A DNA stretch of 8,277 nt from Deltaproteobacteria bacterium. GTDB taxonomy: Bacteria; Desulfobacterota; Desulfuromonadia; Geobacterales; Geobacteraceae. The stretch spans positions 1 to 8,277 of the forward strand of contig JAJZQA010000101.1 of assembly GCA_021810985.1 (NCBI GenBank). Reading direction: 5' to 3'. Both the position numbers and the translations under genes were made by a program. The notes below the pieces were generated by a model that had not been told where the DNA came from, searched no databases, and was given only the letters and a program-made list of their open reading frames with translations. Position 1 is the first letter of the stretch. Every line of letters begins with the position of its first letter. This document shows, one piece after another, positions 1-6,179 of this stretch.

Positions 1-63
1 TACGAGTAGCAGAATAAAAAAAATACAAATACACTTATTAGAAAAGTATAGAGGAGGATTGGC
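1..63 (+). promoter_or_regulatory. AT-rich leader and ribosome binding site of ppdK
   Basis: The first 50 bases are strongly AT-rich and contain no reading frame of note. A near-perfect Shine-Dalgarno, GAGGAGG at 51-57, sits six bases before the ATG at 64 and fixes the start of the dikinase. TATAGA at 47-52 resembles a -10 box but lies against the ribosome binding site, so the real promoter is probably further upstream, outside the window. The first bases (TAC GAG TAG) could be the end of an upstream gene, which cannot be confirmed here. Confidence 0.5.
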
Positions 64-2754
64 ATGGCGGCGAAATATGTCTACTTTTTCGGGAACGGCT
101 CGGCTGACGGTGCAACCGAAATGAAAGCCCTGCTTGGCGGCAAGGGGGCCAACCTGGCTGAGATGACGAGCATCGGACTTCCCGTTCCGCCTGGTTTTAC
201 CATCACGACCGAGGTCTGCACGGAGTTCTACAAAAACAACAATACCTATCCCGCTAGCCTGAAGGATGAGGTGGATGCCAATATCCGCAAGGTGGAGGAG
301 CTCCTCGGCAAGAAATTCGGCAGCCCTGACAATCCTCTGCTCCTTTCGGTCCGCTCCGGGGCTCGCGCTTCCATGCCCGGTATGATGGATACGGTCCTCA
401 ACCTCGGCCTGAACGACATCACTGTCCAGGGCATCATCAAGCAGAGCGGTGATGAGCGTTTTGCCTATGACGCCTATCGTCGTTTCATTCAGATGTACTC
501 CAACGTTGTTATGGGCATGAGCGGTTCCGTTCTCGAGGAGCTTCTGGAGCAGAAAAAGGAAGAGAAATCGGTCCACTTGGATACCGATCTTACCGCTGAA
601 GACTGGAAAGATCTGGTCGGGAAATACAAGGCGAAAATCAAGGAAGTCCTTGGACGCGAATTCCCCGACGATCCCCAGGAGCAGATCTGGGGCGCGGTCG
701 GCGCGGTCTTCGGTTCCTGGATGAATCAGCGGGCCATTACTTACCGCAGATTGCACAATATCCCGGCCGACTGGGGCACCGCGGTCAACATCCAGGCCAT
801 GGTCTTCGGCAATATGGGCAATGACTGCGCAACCGGCGTTGCCTTTACCCGCGATCCGTCAACCGGAGAAAACTACTTCTATGGCGAGTACCTGGTAAAC
901 GCCCAGGGCGAGGACGTTGTTGCCGGCATCCGGACTCCGCAGCCGATTAACCGCGCCAAGCATAAGGACGGCGACCTGCCCTCCATGGAGGAAGTGCTTC
1001 CCGAGTGCTACCAGCAGCTGGTGGCAATCCGCGATATCCTCGAGAAGCATTACAAGGACATGCAGGACATCGAGTTCACCATCGAAAAGGGCAAGCTCTT
1101 CATGCTGCAGACCCGGAACGGCAAGCGCACCTCGCTGGCCTCCATCAAGATCGCCGTTGACATGGTGAGGGAAGGGCTGATCGACGAAAAGACCGCGGTT
1201 TTGCGTGTGTCCCCGGATCAGCTCGACAAGCTCCTCCATCCTTCTCTAGACCCGAAGGCAGCCCGCACCGTGATCGCCAAGGGCCTGCCTGCCTCACCCG
1301 GCGCCGCCAGTGGCAGTGTCGTCTTTACGGCGGACGAAGCCGAAGCGGCCGCGAAGCTCGGTCTCAAGGTGATTCTGGTCCGGGTCGAGACCAGCCCGGA
1401 AGATATTCACGGCATGAATGCCGCGCAGGGCATCCTCACCGCCCGCGGCGGCATGACTTCCCATGCAGCGGTTGTTGCCCGTGGAATGGGTAAGTGCTGC
1501 GTTGCCGGCTGCGGTGAAATCAAGGTCGATTACGCGGCAAACGAATTTAGCGTCAATGGCACAACCGTGAGTAAGGGTGATACCATCACCCTCGACGGCA
1601 GCACCGGCGAAGTCATGCTGGGCCAGGTGTCCACCGTCCCGCCGCAGCTTACCGGTGACTTCAAAACCATCATGGACTGGGTGGATACCTACCGCAGGCT
1701 TGGCGTCCGCGCCAATGCCGACACCCCGAAGGATGCCCGCACGGCGCGCGAATTCGGTGCTGAAGGCATCGGCCTCACCCGTACCGAGCACATGTTCTTC
1801 GAAGCGGATCGCATTGCCGCTGTGCGCGAGATGATTCTGGCCGACGACGTTGAAGGCCGTAAAAAGGCCCTGGCAAAGATTCTGCCGATGCAGAAGGGCG
1901 ATTTTATCGGTATCTTCCGCGAAATGAAAGGACTCCCGGTTACCATCCGTCTGCTTGATCCGCCCCTCCACGAATTCCTCCCCCAGGAGGAAAAGGACAT
2001 CGCAGCCCTTTCCCAGACCATGGGCGTCAGCGTCGATAAACTGAAGCACAAGGTCGAATATCTCCATGAATTCAACCCAATGCTCGGACATCGCGGCTGC
2101 CGTCTGGGTGTTACCTTTCCGGAAATTTATGACATGCAGGTCCAGGCGATCATGGAAGCCGCCTGCGAACTGAATAAAAACGAAGGCTTCACCATAGTTC
2201 CGGAAATCATGATCCCGCTGGTTGCCGTCAAGGCAGAATTGGCCAGCCTCAGGGCCAATGCCGTCCGGATCTGCGACGAGGTCATGGAGCAGTATGGGGT
2301 GAAGGTGAAATACCTGATCGGGACCATGATCGAACTGCCGCGGGCGGCGCTCGTTGCCGATCAGATTGCCCAGGAAGCGGAATTCTTTTCCTTCGGTACC
2401 AATGACCTGACCCAGACAACCTTCGGCCTGTCCCGTGATGACGCCGGCAAATTCCTGCCGTTCTACGTGGAAAAGGGTATTCTCAGCGAAGACCCGTTCG
2501 TCTCCCTTGACCAGGAAGGCGTCGGCCAACTGGTGAAGATCGGGAGCGAGAAGGGCCGTTCAACACGCAAGGACCTGAAAATAGGGATCTGCGGTGAGCA
2601 TGGCGGTGATCCCGCTTCGGTGATCTTCTGCCACAAGGTCGGGCTCGATTATGTCTCCTGCTCGCCCTTCCGGGTGCCGATCGCCCGTCTTGCCGCGGCC
2701 CATGCTGCTTTACAGGAAGAGCAGGGCACCGATCAGACTGATCGTACCGCGTAA
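64..2754 (+). CDS. ppdK: Pyruvate, phosphate dikinase
   Basis: This cytoplasmic enzyme interconverts pyruvate + ATP + phosphate and phosphoenolpyruvate + AMP + pyrophosphate. In acetate-using anaerobes it would supply PEP for gluconeogenesis (family knowledge). All three domains are visible. The N-terminal ATP-grasp half has GGKGANLAEM near residue 26, SVRSGARASMPGMMDT near 96-111, and the nucleotide-binding Glu337 and Gln349 (DIEFTIE and FMLQTR). The central swivelling domain carries the phosphorylated His467 in GGMTSHAAVVARG. The C-terminal PEP/pyruvate TIM barrel has GTNDLTQTTFGLSRDD from residue 778 and the catalytic Cys843 in CGEHGGDP. The 896 residues are close to the usual length of about 875, with a short polar tail (LQEEQGTDQTDRTA). 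The start is set by GAGGAGG six bases upstream. No frameshift or missing catalytic residue is seen. The cold-shock gene lies 125 bases downstream. Confidence 0.98.
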   Translation: MAAKYVYFFGNGSADGATEMKALLGGKGANLAEMTSIGLPVPPGFTITTEVCTEFYKNNNTYPASLKDEVDANIRKVEELLGKKFGSPDNPLLLSVRSGARASMPGMMDTVLNLGLNDITVQGIIKQSGDERFAYDAYRRFIQMYSNVVMGMSGSVLEELLEQKKEEKSVHLDTDLTAEDWKDLVGKYKAKIKEVLGREFPDDPQEQIWGAVGAVFGSWMNQRAITYRRLHNIPADWGTAVNIQAMVFGNMGNDCATGVAFTRDPSTGENYFYGEYLVNAQGEDVVAGIRTPQPINRAKHKDGDLPSMEEVLPECYQQLVAIRDILEKHYKDMQDIEFTIEKGKLFMLQTRNGKRTSLASIKIAVDMVREGLIDEKTAVLRVSPDQLDKLLHPSLDPKAARTVIAKGLPASPGAASGSVVFTADEAEAAAKLGLKVILVRVETSPEDIHGMNAAQGILTARGGMTSHAAVVARGMGKCCVAGCGEIKVDYAANEFSVNGTTVSKGDTITLDGSTGEVMLGQVSTVPPQLTGDFKTIMDWVDTYRRLGVRANADTPKDARTAREFGAEGIGLTRTEHMFFEADRIAAVREMILADDVEGRKKALAKILPMQKGDFIGIFREMKGLPVTIRLLDPPLHEFLPQEEKDIAALSQTMGVSVDKLKHKVEYLHEFNPMLGHRGCRLGVTFPEIYDMQVQAIMEAACELNKNEGFTIVPEIMIPLVAVKAELASLRANAVRICDEVMEQYGVKVKYLIGTMIELPRAALVADQIAQEAEFFSFGTNDLTQTTFGLSRDDAGKFLPFYVEKGILSEDPFVSLDQEGVGQLVKIGSEKGRSTRKDLKIGICGEHGGDPASVIFCHKVGLDYVSCSPFRVPIARLAAAHAALQEEQGTDQTDRTA

Positions 2755-2879
2755 CCGTCAACAACACTGAGCCCTTTTGCCTGATCCTCTGAAGTCGCTG
2801 TATGAAGGGCTCCATGATAGTCGGCGGTCCGCCGGAGCGGGCCGCTTGTGCAACACGCGCAACTAACAGGAGGGGCAGC
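2755..2879 (+). promoter_or_regulatory. Untranslated region between ppdK and csp, with two GC-rich palindromes
   Basis: This stretch of 125 bases has no convincing gene. Two adjacent compact palindromes lie at 2822-2834 (CGGCGG-T-CCGCCG) and 2836-2846 (AGCGG-G-CCGCT). Neither has a U-tract, so they are not typical terminators. They could be structural elements of a cold-shock leader or a weak attenuator after ppdK. The cold-shock frame stays open upstream to 2802, but the Shine-Dalgarno AGGAGG at 2868-2873, six bases before 2880, and the family's conserved N-terminus both argue that this part is not translated. No good sigma-70 promoter was found. Confidence 0.4.
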
Positions 2880-3080
2880 ATGGTCAAGGGTGTGGTGAAG
2901 TGGTTCAACGACAGCAAGGGGTTCGGTTTTATCGAGCAGGACAACGGCGAAGACGTCTTTGTGCACTACTCTTCCATTCAGGGAGATGGTTTCAAGAGTC
3001 TCGCGGAAGGTCAGCCGGTGACCTTTGATGTCGTCAAGGGCGCGAAAGGTCCTCAGGCGGCAAACGTGGAAAAATGTTGA
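2880..3080 (+). CDS. csp: Cold-shock domain protein (CspA family)
   Basis: A small single-stranded RNA/DNA-binding protein of the cold-shock OB-fold family, which acts in the cytoplasm as an RNA chaperone or transcription antiterminator (family knowledge). The 66 residues are the normal length for a lone cold-shock domain. The start MVKGVVKWFNDSKGFGFI contains the conserved KWFN and the RNP1 motif KGFGFI (about residues 13-18), and RNP2 follows as VFVHY (about 26-30). The C-terminal half (GQPVTFDVVKGAKGPQAANV) matches the last strands of the fold. The start at 2880 is chosen over in-frame codons upstream because of AGGAGG at 2868-2873 and the family N-terminus. The gene lies directly after ppdK and is closed by an intrinsic terminator just past its stop. 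Whether it is induced by cold cannot be told from sequence. Confidence 0.95.
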   Translation: MVKGVVKWFNDSKGFGFIEQDNGEDVFVHYSSIQGDGFKSLAEGQPVTFDVVKGAKGPQAANVEKC

Positions 3081-3081
3081 T

Positions 3082-3129
3082 GGCTCTTTACGAGCCGCAA
3101 AAAGCCCCTGATTCCGAGGGGCTTTTTTT
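3082..3129 (+). terminator. Intrinsic terminator after csp, preceded by a second hairpin
   Basis: Two hairpins lie directly after the csp stop codon. The first is GGCTC-TTTAC-GAGCC at 3082-3096. The second is the terminator: AGCCCCT (3103-3109), a seven-base loop, AGGGGCT (3117-3123), and a run of seven T (3123-3129). Five A residues (3099-3103) precede its left arm, so the stem can lengthen and might also stop transcription from the opposite strand. This is a classic rho-independent terminator for csp. The first hairpin may protect the 3' end of the message. Confidence 0.93.
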
Positions 3130-3165
3130 GTATTTCAGAGATGAAACTACTCAGTAGTTTAGGTT

Positions 3166-3201
3166 GAAGACTGAAGACTGAGGGCTGAGAGCTGAAGTAC
3201 T
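3166..3201 (+). repeat. Tandem degenerate heptamer repeat (GARRRCT)
   Basis: Four heptamers lie head to tail: GAAGACT (3166-3172), GAAGACT (3173-3179), GAGGGCT (3180-3186) and GAGAGCT (3187-3193). A fifth imperfect unit, GAAGTACT, follows at 3194-3201. All units share the GA start and CT end. The array lies in non-coding DNA between the csp terminator and ybaK. It resembles the short heptameric intergenic repeats scattered through some bacterial genomes. Its function is unknown; slippage-prone DNA, a protein-binding array or a folded RNA are all possible. Confidence 0.7.
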
Positions 3202-3286
3202 GCAAAATCTTTGATGCCTGTGACGAGTGCCTTCTGGAGTAGTGCCTGTACAATGGGTTCAGTTCGGGGGCTTCGCTGGTGGTTTC

Positions 3287-3303
3287 CCTTCAGACTTCAG
3301 CCT
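3287..3303 (-). repeat. Inverted copy of the heptamer repeat
   Basis: Read on the minus strand this stretch gives AGGCT-GAAGTCT-GAAG, the same GAANNCT heptamer theme as the array at 3166-3201 but in the opposite orientation and about 90 bases away. The two could pair imperfectly in a transcript, or they could mark the edges of a small intergenic element. A 6-base palindrome, GTTAAC, follows at once at 3304-3309. ybaK begins 34 bases downstream of the repeat. Confidence 0.5.
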
Positions 3304-3337
3304 GTTAACCTGAAGAGTTTTCAAATGAGGATTAATC

Positions 3338-3829
3338 ATGGCCAAAGATAAATTCCCCGTGACACCGGCGATACGCGTTCTGCGTGCCGAAAAAGTTGAG
3401 TTTACCCCCCATCTCTATGCCTACGAAGACAAGGGCGGCACTGCCGTCTGCGCGCGGGAACTCGGCTTTCCCGAACATGCCATCATCAAGACCCTGGTCA
3501 TGGAAGACGACCGGGAAAATCCTCTCATCATCCTCATGCACGGTGACCAACAGGTTTCGACCCGGGAGCTGGCCCGTTTCCTCGGCGTGAAAAGTGTTGT
3601 GCCCTGTTCCGCGGATAAGGCCTCGCGCCTTACCGGATATCTGGTGGGCGGAACTTCGCCCTTCGGCACCAAGCGTGACCTGCCGGTTTACCTGGAGGAA
3701 TCCATCTTCGCTCTTCCCCAAATCTACCTCAACGGCGGCAAGCGCGGCTTTCTCGTTGGTATTTCACCCAATGATGCTGTGCGGGTTCTCAAACCCGTAT
3801 TTGTCCATGTTGCTACGCAGGCTGACTGA
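3338..3829 (+). CDS. ybaK: Cys-tRNA(Pro)/Cys-tRNA(Cys) deacylase, YbaK/EbsC family
   Basis: A cytoplasmic trans-editing enzyme that hydrolyses cysteine wrongly attached to tRNA(Pro) by prolyl-tRNA synthetase (family knowledge). The 163 residues match the family length. Typical signatures are the start TPAIRVL (residues 9-15), the substrate-pocket lysine Lys51 in IIKTLV (equivalent to the essential lysine of YbaK proteins), and the loop GYLVGGTSPFGTK at about 100-112, diagnostic of the YbaK rather than the ProX or PrdX branch. A C-terminal NGGKRGFLVGISP segment completes the fold. The start ATG has GAGG at 3327-3330, seven bases upstream. The gene appears to be monocistronic: it is isolated by the csp terminator upstream and about 400 bases without a gene downstream. 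No promoter was identified with confidence. Confidence 0.95.
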   Translation: MAKDKFPVTPAIRVLRAEKVEFTPHLYAYEDKGGTAVCARELGFPEHAIIKTLVMEDDRENPLIILMHGDQQVSTRELARFLGVKSVVPCSADKASRLTGYLVGGTSPFGTKRDLPVYLEESIFALPQIYLNGGKRGFLVGISPNDAVRVLKPVFVHVATQAD

Positions 3830-4084
3830 ACAGAGTCAGAGTTACTTTCTTTACCTTCTGTACCATACCGTTTATAAATCATTGGTGTTTATTATTATGC
3901 TGCTATTGGGGGATTAATTAGAGGGTCTTTTCTGGCCAGCCTTGATGCCTATTTGTCAGGCCATCAACCTTTCATCTGCCCGTAGGAAGCCGTTCGGCAT
4001 GCTATACTCCATCGTTGGCAGTTTTCCTCCGCTTCGCTGACTCCGGTGGACCACCCGCCATATTCCCTGCCTTTCAACTAAAAA
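3830..4084. other. Intergenic stretch without a convincing gene
   Basis: No reading frame here has a good start and a protein-like translation; an open frame running to 3917 is mainly an out-of-frame reading of ybaK. A hairpin lies at 3942-3967: TTGATGCCT, a seven-base loop, then AGG and CATCAA with one bulged C. It has no U-tract and could at best be a weak 3' end for ybaK. TATACT at 4003-4008 is preceded by TG at the extended -10 position, but no -35 box is apparent. A short palindrome, GGTGG-A-CCACC, lies within 4040-4060. Confidence 0.4.
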
Positions 4085-4113
4085 TTGACCTTTACAAATA
4101 AGTAATGTTAAAT
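4085..4113 (+). promoter_or_regulatory. Candidate sigma-70 promoter for the CARDB gene
   Basis: TTGACC at 4085-4090 matches five of the six -35 consensus bases. Seventeen bases later TTAAAT (4108-4113) matches four of the six -10 bases, and the region around it is AT-rich. Initiation would be near 4120, giving a leader of about 118 bases before the ATG at 4238. A second AT-rich box, TATAAA at 4122-4127, is an alternative -10 with no good -35. This is a sequence-only prediction. Confidence 0.45.
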
Positions 4114-4133
4114 GTGTTTTGTATAAAAGTGAA

Positions 4134-4200
4134 AACCGTTCCCGGTGGCCGCATCACTCAAACCGTTCGGGGAAGTGTACGGTTGGATTGGAGATCAATC
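4134..4200 (+). promoter_or_regulatory. Repeat-containing, possibly structured leader of the CARDB gene
   Basis: AAACCGTTC occurs twice as a direct repeat (about 4133-4141 and 4160-4168), and its partial complement ACGGTT follows at 4179-4184. Either AACCGT copy (4134-4139 or 4161-4166) could pair with ACGGTT, so two alternative hairpins are possible. A further perfect hairpin, GATTG-GAGAT-CAATC, lies at 4186-4200. I compared the stretch from memory with the cyclic-di-GMP (GEMM) riboswitches common in Geobacter and do not see their conserved core, so no known class is assigned. Confidence 0.35.
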
Positions 4201-4237
4201 GTCCCCATTTTGCCCTGAACACAGAGAGGAGGAGTTT

Positions 4238-5428
4238 ATGTTTGCTTTTTGCCGCTCATTCTTCTGCGCCGTCTTGTTGCCCTGCTTGTTTTTGGTTGCC
4301 AATGGCTTTGCCGAGGAGAGAACCATCCTCCCCCGACCTCCCGTCGCAAGCGCCGGAACAAGTGTCAGAGTCGTTTCTCCAGGGGGCATTCTTTTGCCCA
4401 GGCCGGATCTGGTGGTGTCACTTTCCTGTGATACCAAGGCCACGGCGGGCGACAATCTCCCCGTTGTCGTAACGGTGACCAACAAGGGTAACGTGAAAGC
4501 CCTCGGAACCAGCGAGGGGCCTGCGAACAAGGCCTACATGGTCGATCTGGTATGGTCGTCGGATAGCGTCATTCCCGTAAAGTCGGCCGTTCAGCCCGTA
4601 ACTCAGGGGCTGACGAAGGATGACTTCGTGGAAGACATGCTGGTGCTCGGCGGGCGCATCAGCAACACGCAGTCGATCCTGCCGGGGAAAAGCGTCACCT
4701 ACAAGCTGCCTGTCTATGTGCCCAGGAACATGCAGCCCGGTGTGTACTGGTTGGGCGCCTATGTGGATTCCCAGGGTCATGTGATGGAAAGGCGGGAAAA
4801 TAACAATACGGCCAGCACCAAAGTGAGTGTCGGCACCCTGCAGGGTACGAACACCGTAGTGCCTCCGGGGGGCGATTTCTGGGTAATGCCCTGGGCTGTG
4901 GGCAATACTCCCCTGTACAAAATCAAGCCCTCCGGGATGATCGACTACGCCGACGGATTGAGCGGCAAGGTCATGAATGATGCGCCCTTCGGGGGTAGCC
5001 TCGGTTTCCGGCATGGCTACGACAACCGCCTTCCCACGCCGCAGTTTAGCTATTACCGCTGGCTGTATCGTCCCGCGCCGGGTGGTTCCTGGCAGGAATT
5101 TTCTGAAACCATCGGCGCCCACTATGTCCGCCAGGTAGGCTTGGCGGTCTCCTATCCCGTGTATGTGTTGGGACCGAAAAACGTGGCCGGCAAGAATCTG
5201 TACGAATTCCGTCCCCATAAGCCTCCCGCGGAACCCGGCGCCGTTACCAGTTGGCCGGCTACTGACTGGTTTGGGGACATCTACAGTGGCAAGTTACATG
5301 CCATCGACGGTCCGACTTGGGGCTGCAAAAGACGGCGGGTTTTCGGTTCGATTGAAAGAATGATCCGGTGCGTGGCTGGGCGACAGCTATTTACATCGAC
5401 ATCCAGTGCAATTGGCAGCAGACCATAA
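4238..5428 (+). CDS. Secreted CARDB-domain protein with a probably frameshifted C-terminus
   Basis: An exported protein of 396 residues as annotated; substrate and function are unknown. The ATG at 4238 is chosen because GAGGAGG lies six to seven bases upstream and it opens a classic signal peptide: a short N-terminus with Arg6, a hydrophobic core and likely cleavage after NGFA (about residue 25). A GTG at 4145 in the same frame lacks these features. About residues 55-200 form a CARDB (cell-adhesion-related, Ig-like) domain, with PDLVVSL, GDNLPVVVTVTNKGN, an ILPGKSVTYKLPVYVP strand pair, GVYWLGAYVDSQG and the hallmark ending ERRENNNTAS. Residues 210-355 are rich in Gly, Tyr, Trp and Pro and match no family I recognise. 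After about residue 360 the translation becomes basic and rich in AGA codons (CKRRR), unlike the rest, while better sequence continues in other frames. The true product may be shorter or the gene may be decaying. Confidence 0.8.
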   Translation: MFAFCRSFFCAVLLPCLFLVANGFAEERTILPRPPVASAGTSVRVVSPGGILLPRPDLVVSLSCDTKATAGDNLPVVVTVTNKGNVKALGTSEGPANKAYMVDLVWSSDSVIPVKSAVQPVTQGLTKDDFVEDMLVLGGRISNTQSILPGKSVTYKLPVYVPRNMQPGVYWLGAYVDSQGHVMERRENNNTASTKVSVGTLQGTNTVVPPGGDFWVMPWAVGNTPLYKIKPSGMIDYADGLSGKVMNDAPFGGSLGFRHGYDNRLPTPQFSYYRWLYRPAPGGSWQEFSETIGAHYVRQVGLAVSYPVYVLGPKNVAGKNLYEFRPHKPPAEPGAVTSWPATDWFGDIYSGKLHAIDGPTWGCKRRRVFGSIERMIRCVAGRQLFTSTSSAIGSRP

Positions 5429-5454
5429 GCCGAAAGTCCCCCAAGCTGCTTTGA
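5316..5454 (+). pseudogene. Out-of-frame C-terminal remnant of the CARDB protein
   Basis: From 5316 the next frame (+1) reads LGAAKDGGFSVRLKE before a TGA at 5361-5363. From about 5359 the third frame reads NDPVRGWATAIYIDIQCNW and continues to a TGA at 5452-5454. Both segments look like natural beta-rich secreted-protein sequence, while the frame that stays open reads as basic and rare-codon-rich. The simplest reconstruction is two single-base shifts, near 5316 and near 5358-5361, joining the segments into one C-terminus of about 45 residues. One shift of opposite sense plus a premature TGA at 5353-5355 is an alternative. Either true gene decay or sequencing error could explain it. Confidence 0.55.
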
Positions 5455-5479
5455 CTTCAATGGTCCCCATTGGTATAAT
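5451..5479 (+). promoter_or_regulatory. Near-consensus sigma-70 promoter of the 170-residue gene
   Basis: TTGACT (5451-5456) and TATAAT (5474-5479) are separated by exactly 17 bases. TG at 5471-5472 adds an extended -10 element. Only one of twelve hexamer bases departs from consensus, which makes this the strongest promoter visible in the window. Transcription should start near 5486, about 68 bases before the ATG at 5554. The -35 box overlaps the TGA that ends the CARDB remnant, so the downstream gene is transcribed independently. Confidence 0.88.
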
Positions 5480-5497
5480 GTATACACAATAGGGGCG

Positions 5498-5553
5498 AAG
5501 GAGGATAGCAAGTGTGGTACTTGCCGTTCGTTGAACGGCAAAGGAGGTTGATC
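5498..5553 (+). promoter_or_regulatory. Leader with two start sites and two mutually exclusive hairpins
   Basis: AAGGAGGA (5498-5505) lies six bases before GTG 5512. AAGGAGG (5541-5547) lies six bases before ATG 5554, in the same frame. Between them are two perfect inverted repeats: GCAAGT-GTGGT-ACTTGC (5508-5524), which contains the GTG, and a nine-base stem TTGCCGTTC-GTT-GAACGGCAA (5521-5541), which ends where the second Shine-Dalgarno begins. They share bases 5521-5524, so only one can form at a time. This arrangement could regulate which start is used. It is read from sequence only. Confidence 0.5.
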
Positions 5554-6066
5554 ATGAGAACATTTAGCGACATTTCGAACGGACTGTTCAAAGGTGTTTT
5601 GATAGACGATAGTGAAAAAAAACTTCTGGAGCTCACGAAGCTGAGCGATGATGAGTTGTACCGGAGAATGGGTAGTGCCGGTCGTGAAACGATATCCACT
5701 TTCCGCCCGGGTGATGACTACCTGCGGAGCCATAATATTGGTGATTCAACGGGGAAATCCCCATTTTTCTTCCGTAGCGAGAAGATTGAAACTTCGGCTC
5801 CTGTGGTGTATTTTCATGACCTGCCAGCCGATGACCTTGAAGCAGGGAAAATGTTGAGCGGCCAGATTGGTGCGATATTTGACCGGATGATCTGCGAATG
5901 TACAACCAGCAGCCCCCTTTATGGCTACAAACAGGAGGCCGTACGACTTGGTAATCGCTGTGTCTCGATGATTTCCGGCAGATATCCGAATATCGATAAA
6001 AGAATTATCATGGCCTATGTTGCCATGCGAACGAAGGGTTTGTTCGATGTCTGCACCCTGTGGTGA
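5554..6066 (+). CDS. Protein of unknown function (170 residues)
   Basis: I do not recognise this protein. The ATG at 5554 has AAGGAGG six bases upstream. An in-frame GTG at 5512 with an equally good Shine-Dalgarno would add 14 residues (WYLPFVERQRRLI after the initiator), but those codons form a perfect inverted repeat and are probably leader. No signal peptide or membrane helix is visible, so a soluble cytoplasmic protein is likely. The N-terminal 45 residues are charged and probably helical (LIDDSEKKLLELTKLSDDELYRRM). The middle holds an SPFFFRSEKIETSAPVVYFHDLP stretch in two halves, and the rest is mixed alpha/beta. Four cysteines lie in the C-terminal part: Cys114 and Cys116 as a CEC pair, Cys136 and Cys167. 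The final residues are CTLW. It stands alone between its own strong promoter and a hairpin terminator, which argues that it is a genuine, well-expressed gene. Confidence 0.85.
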   Translation: MRTFSDISNGLFKGVLIDDSEKKLLELTKLSDDELYRRMGSAGRETISTFRPGDDYLRSHNIGDSTGKSPFFFRSEKIETSAPVVYFHDLPADDLEAGKMLSGQIGAIFDRMICECTTSSPLYGYKQEAVRLGNRCVSMISGRYPNIDKRIIMAYVAMRTKGLFDVCTLW

Positions 6067-6084
6067 GAATCTCAAACTGACCTA

Positions 6085-6124
6085 GGAAAAAGGGAGGGGC
6101 ACTCATTTTGAGCGCCCCTTTTCC
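6085..6124. terminator. Bidirectional hairpin terminator between convergent genes
   Basis: GGGGCACTCA (6096-6105), a three-T loop and TGAGCGCCCC (6109-6118) form a ten-pair stem with a single A-C mismatch, followed by TTTTCC. GGAAAA at 6085-6090 can pair with TTTTCC (6119-6124) to extend it across an internal bulge. Read on the minus strand, the same stem is followed by a T-rich run. It therefore suits both the 170-residue gene ending at 6066 and the minus-strand operon ending at 6180. Confidence 0.82.
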
Positions 6125-6179
6125 GTGGTTGTATGTGGTTTGTTTCTGTGTTGAAGGAGTTCCTCAGGGGAAAGGGCGT

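Noticed and set aside
1294..2529. A 411-codon open frame on the minus strand opposite ppdK
   Set aside because: It is fully antisense to conserved dikinase motifs, its translation is histidine- and phenylalanine-rich as is typical of mirrored GC-rich codons, and it has no ribosome binding site. It is a shadow of the real gene.
3594..3917. Plus-strand frame overlapping the end of ybaK and running into the intergenic region
   Set aside because: Most of it is an out-of-frame reading of ybaK, and the part beyond 3830 has neither a start signal nor protein-like composition.
4131..4200. GEMM-type cyclic dinucleotide riboswitch
   Set aside because: These are frequent in Geobacter and the AAACC segments were suggestive, but the conserved GGGACGCAAAGCC core and the tetraloop-receptor helix are absent.
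4131..4200. Fragment of a group II intron
   Set aside because: ACGGTT-type hairpins recall the segment near intron domain IV, but no domain V or VI and no reverse transcriptase remnant is present.
4145..4237. GTG at 4145 as the start of the CARDB protein
   Set aside because: It has no Shine-Dalgarno, would put 31 residues before a perfect signal peptide, and falls inside the repeat-containing leader. The ATG at 4238 has GAGGAGG.
4418..5218. A 266-codon open frame on the minus strand opposite the CARDB gene
   Set aside because: It lies wholly inside a gene with a clear signal peptide and CARDB domain, and no start signal or recognisable domain is seen. Treated as antisense noise.
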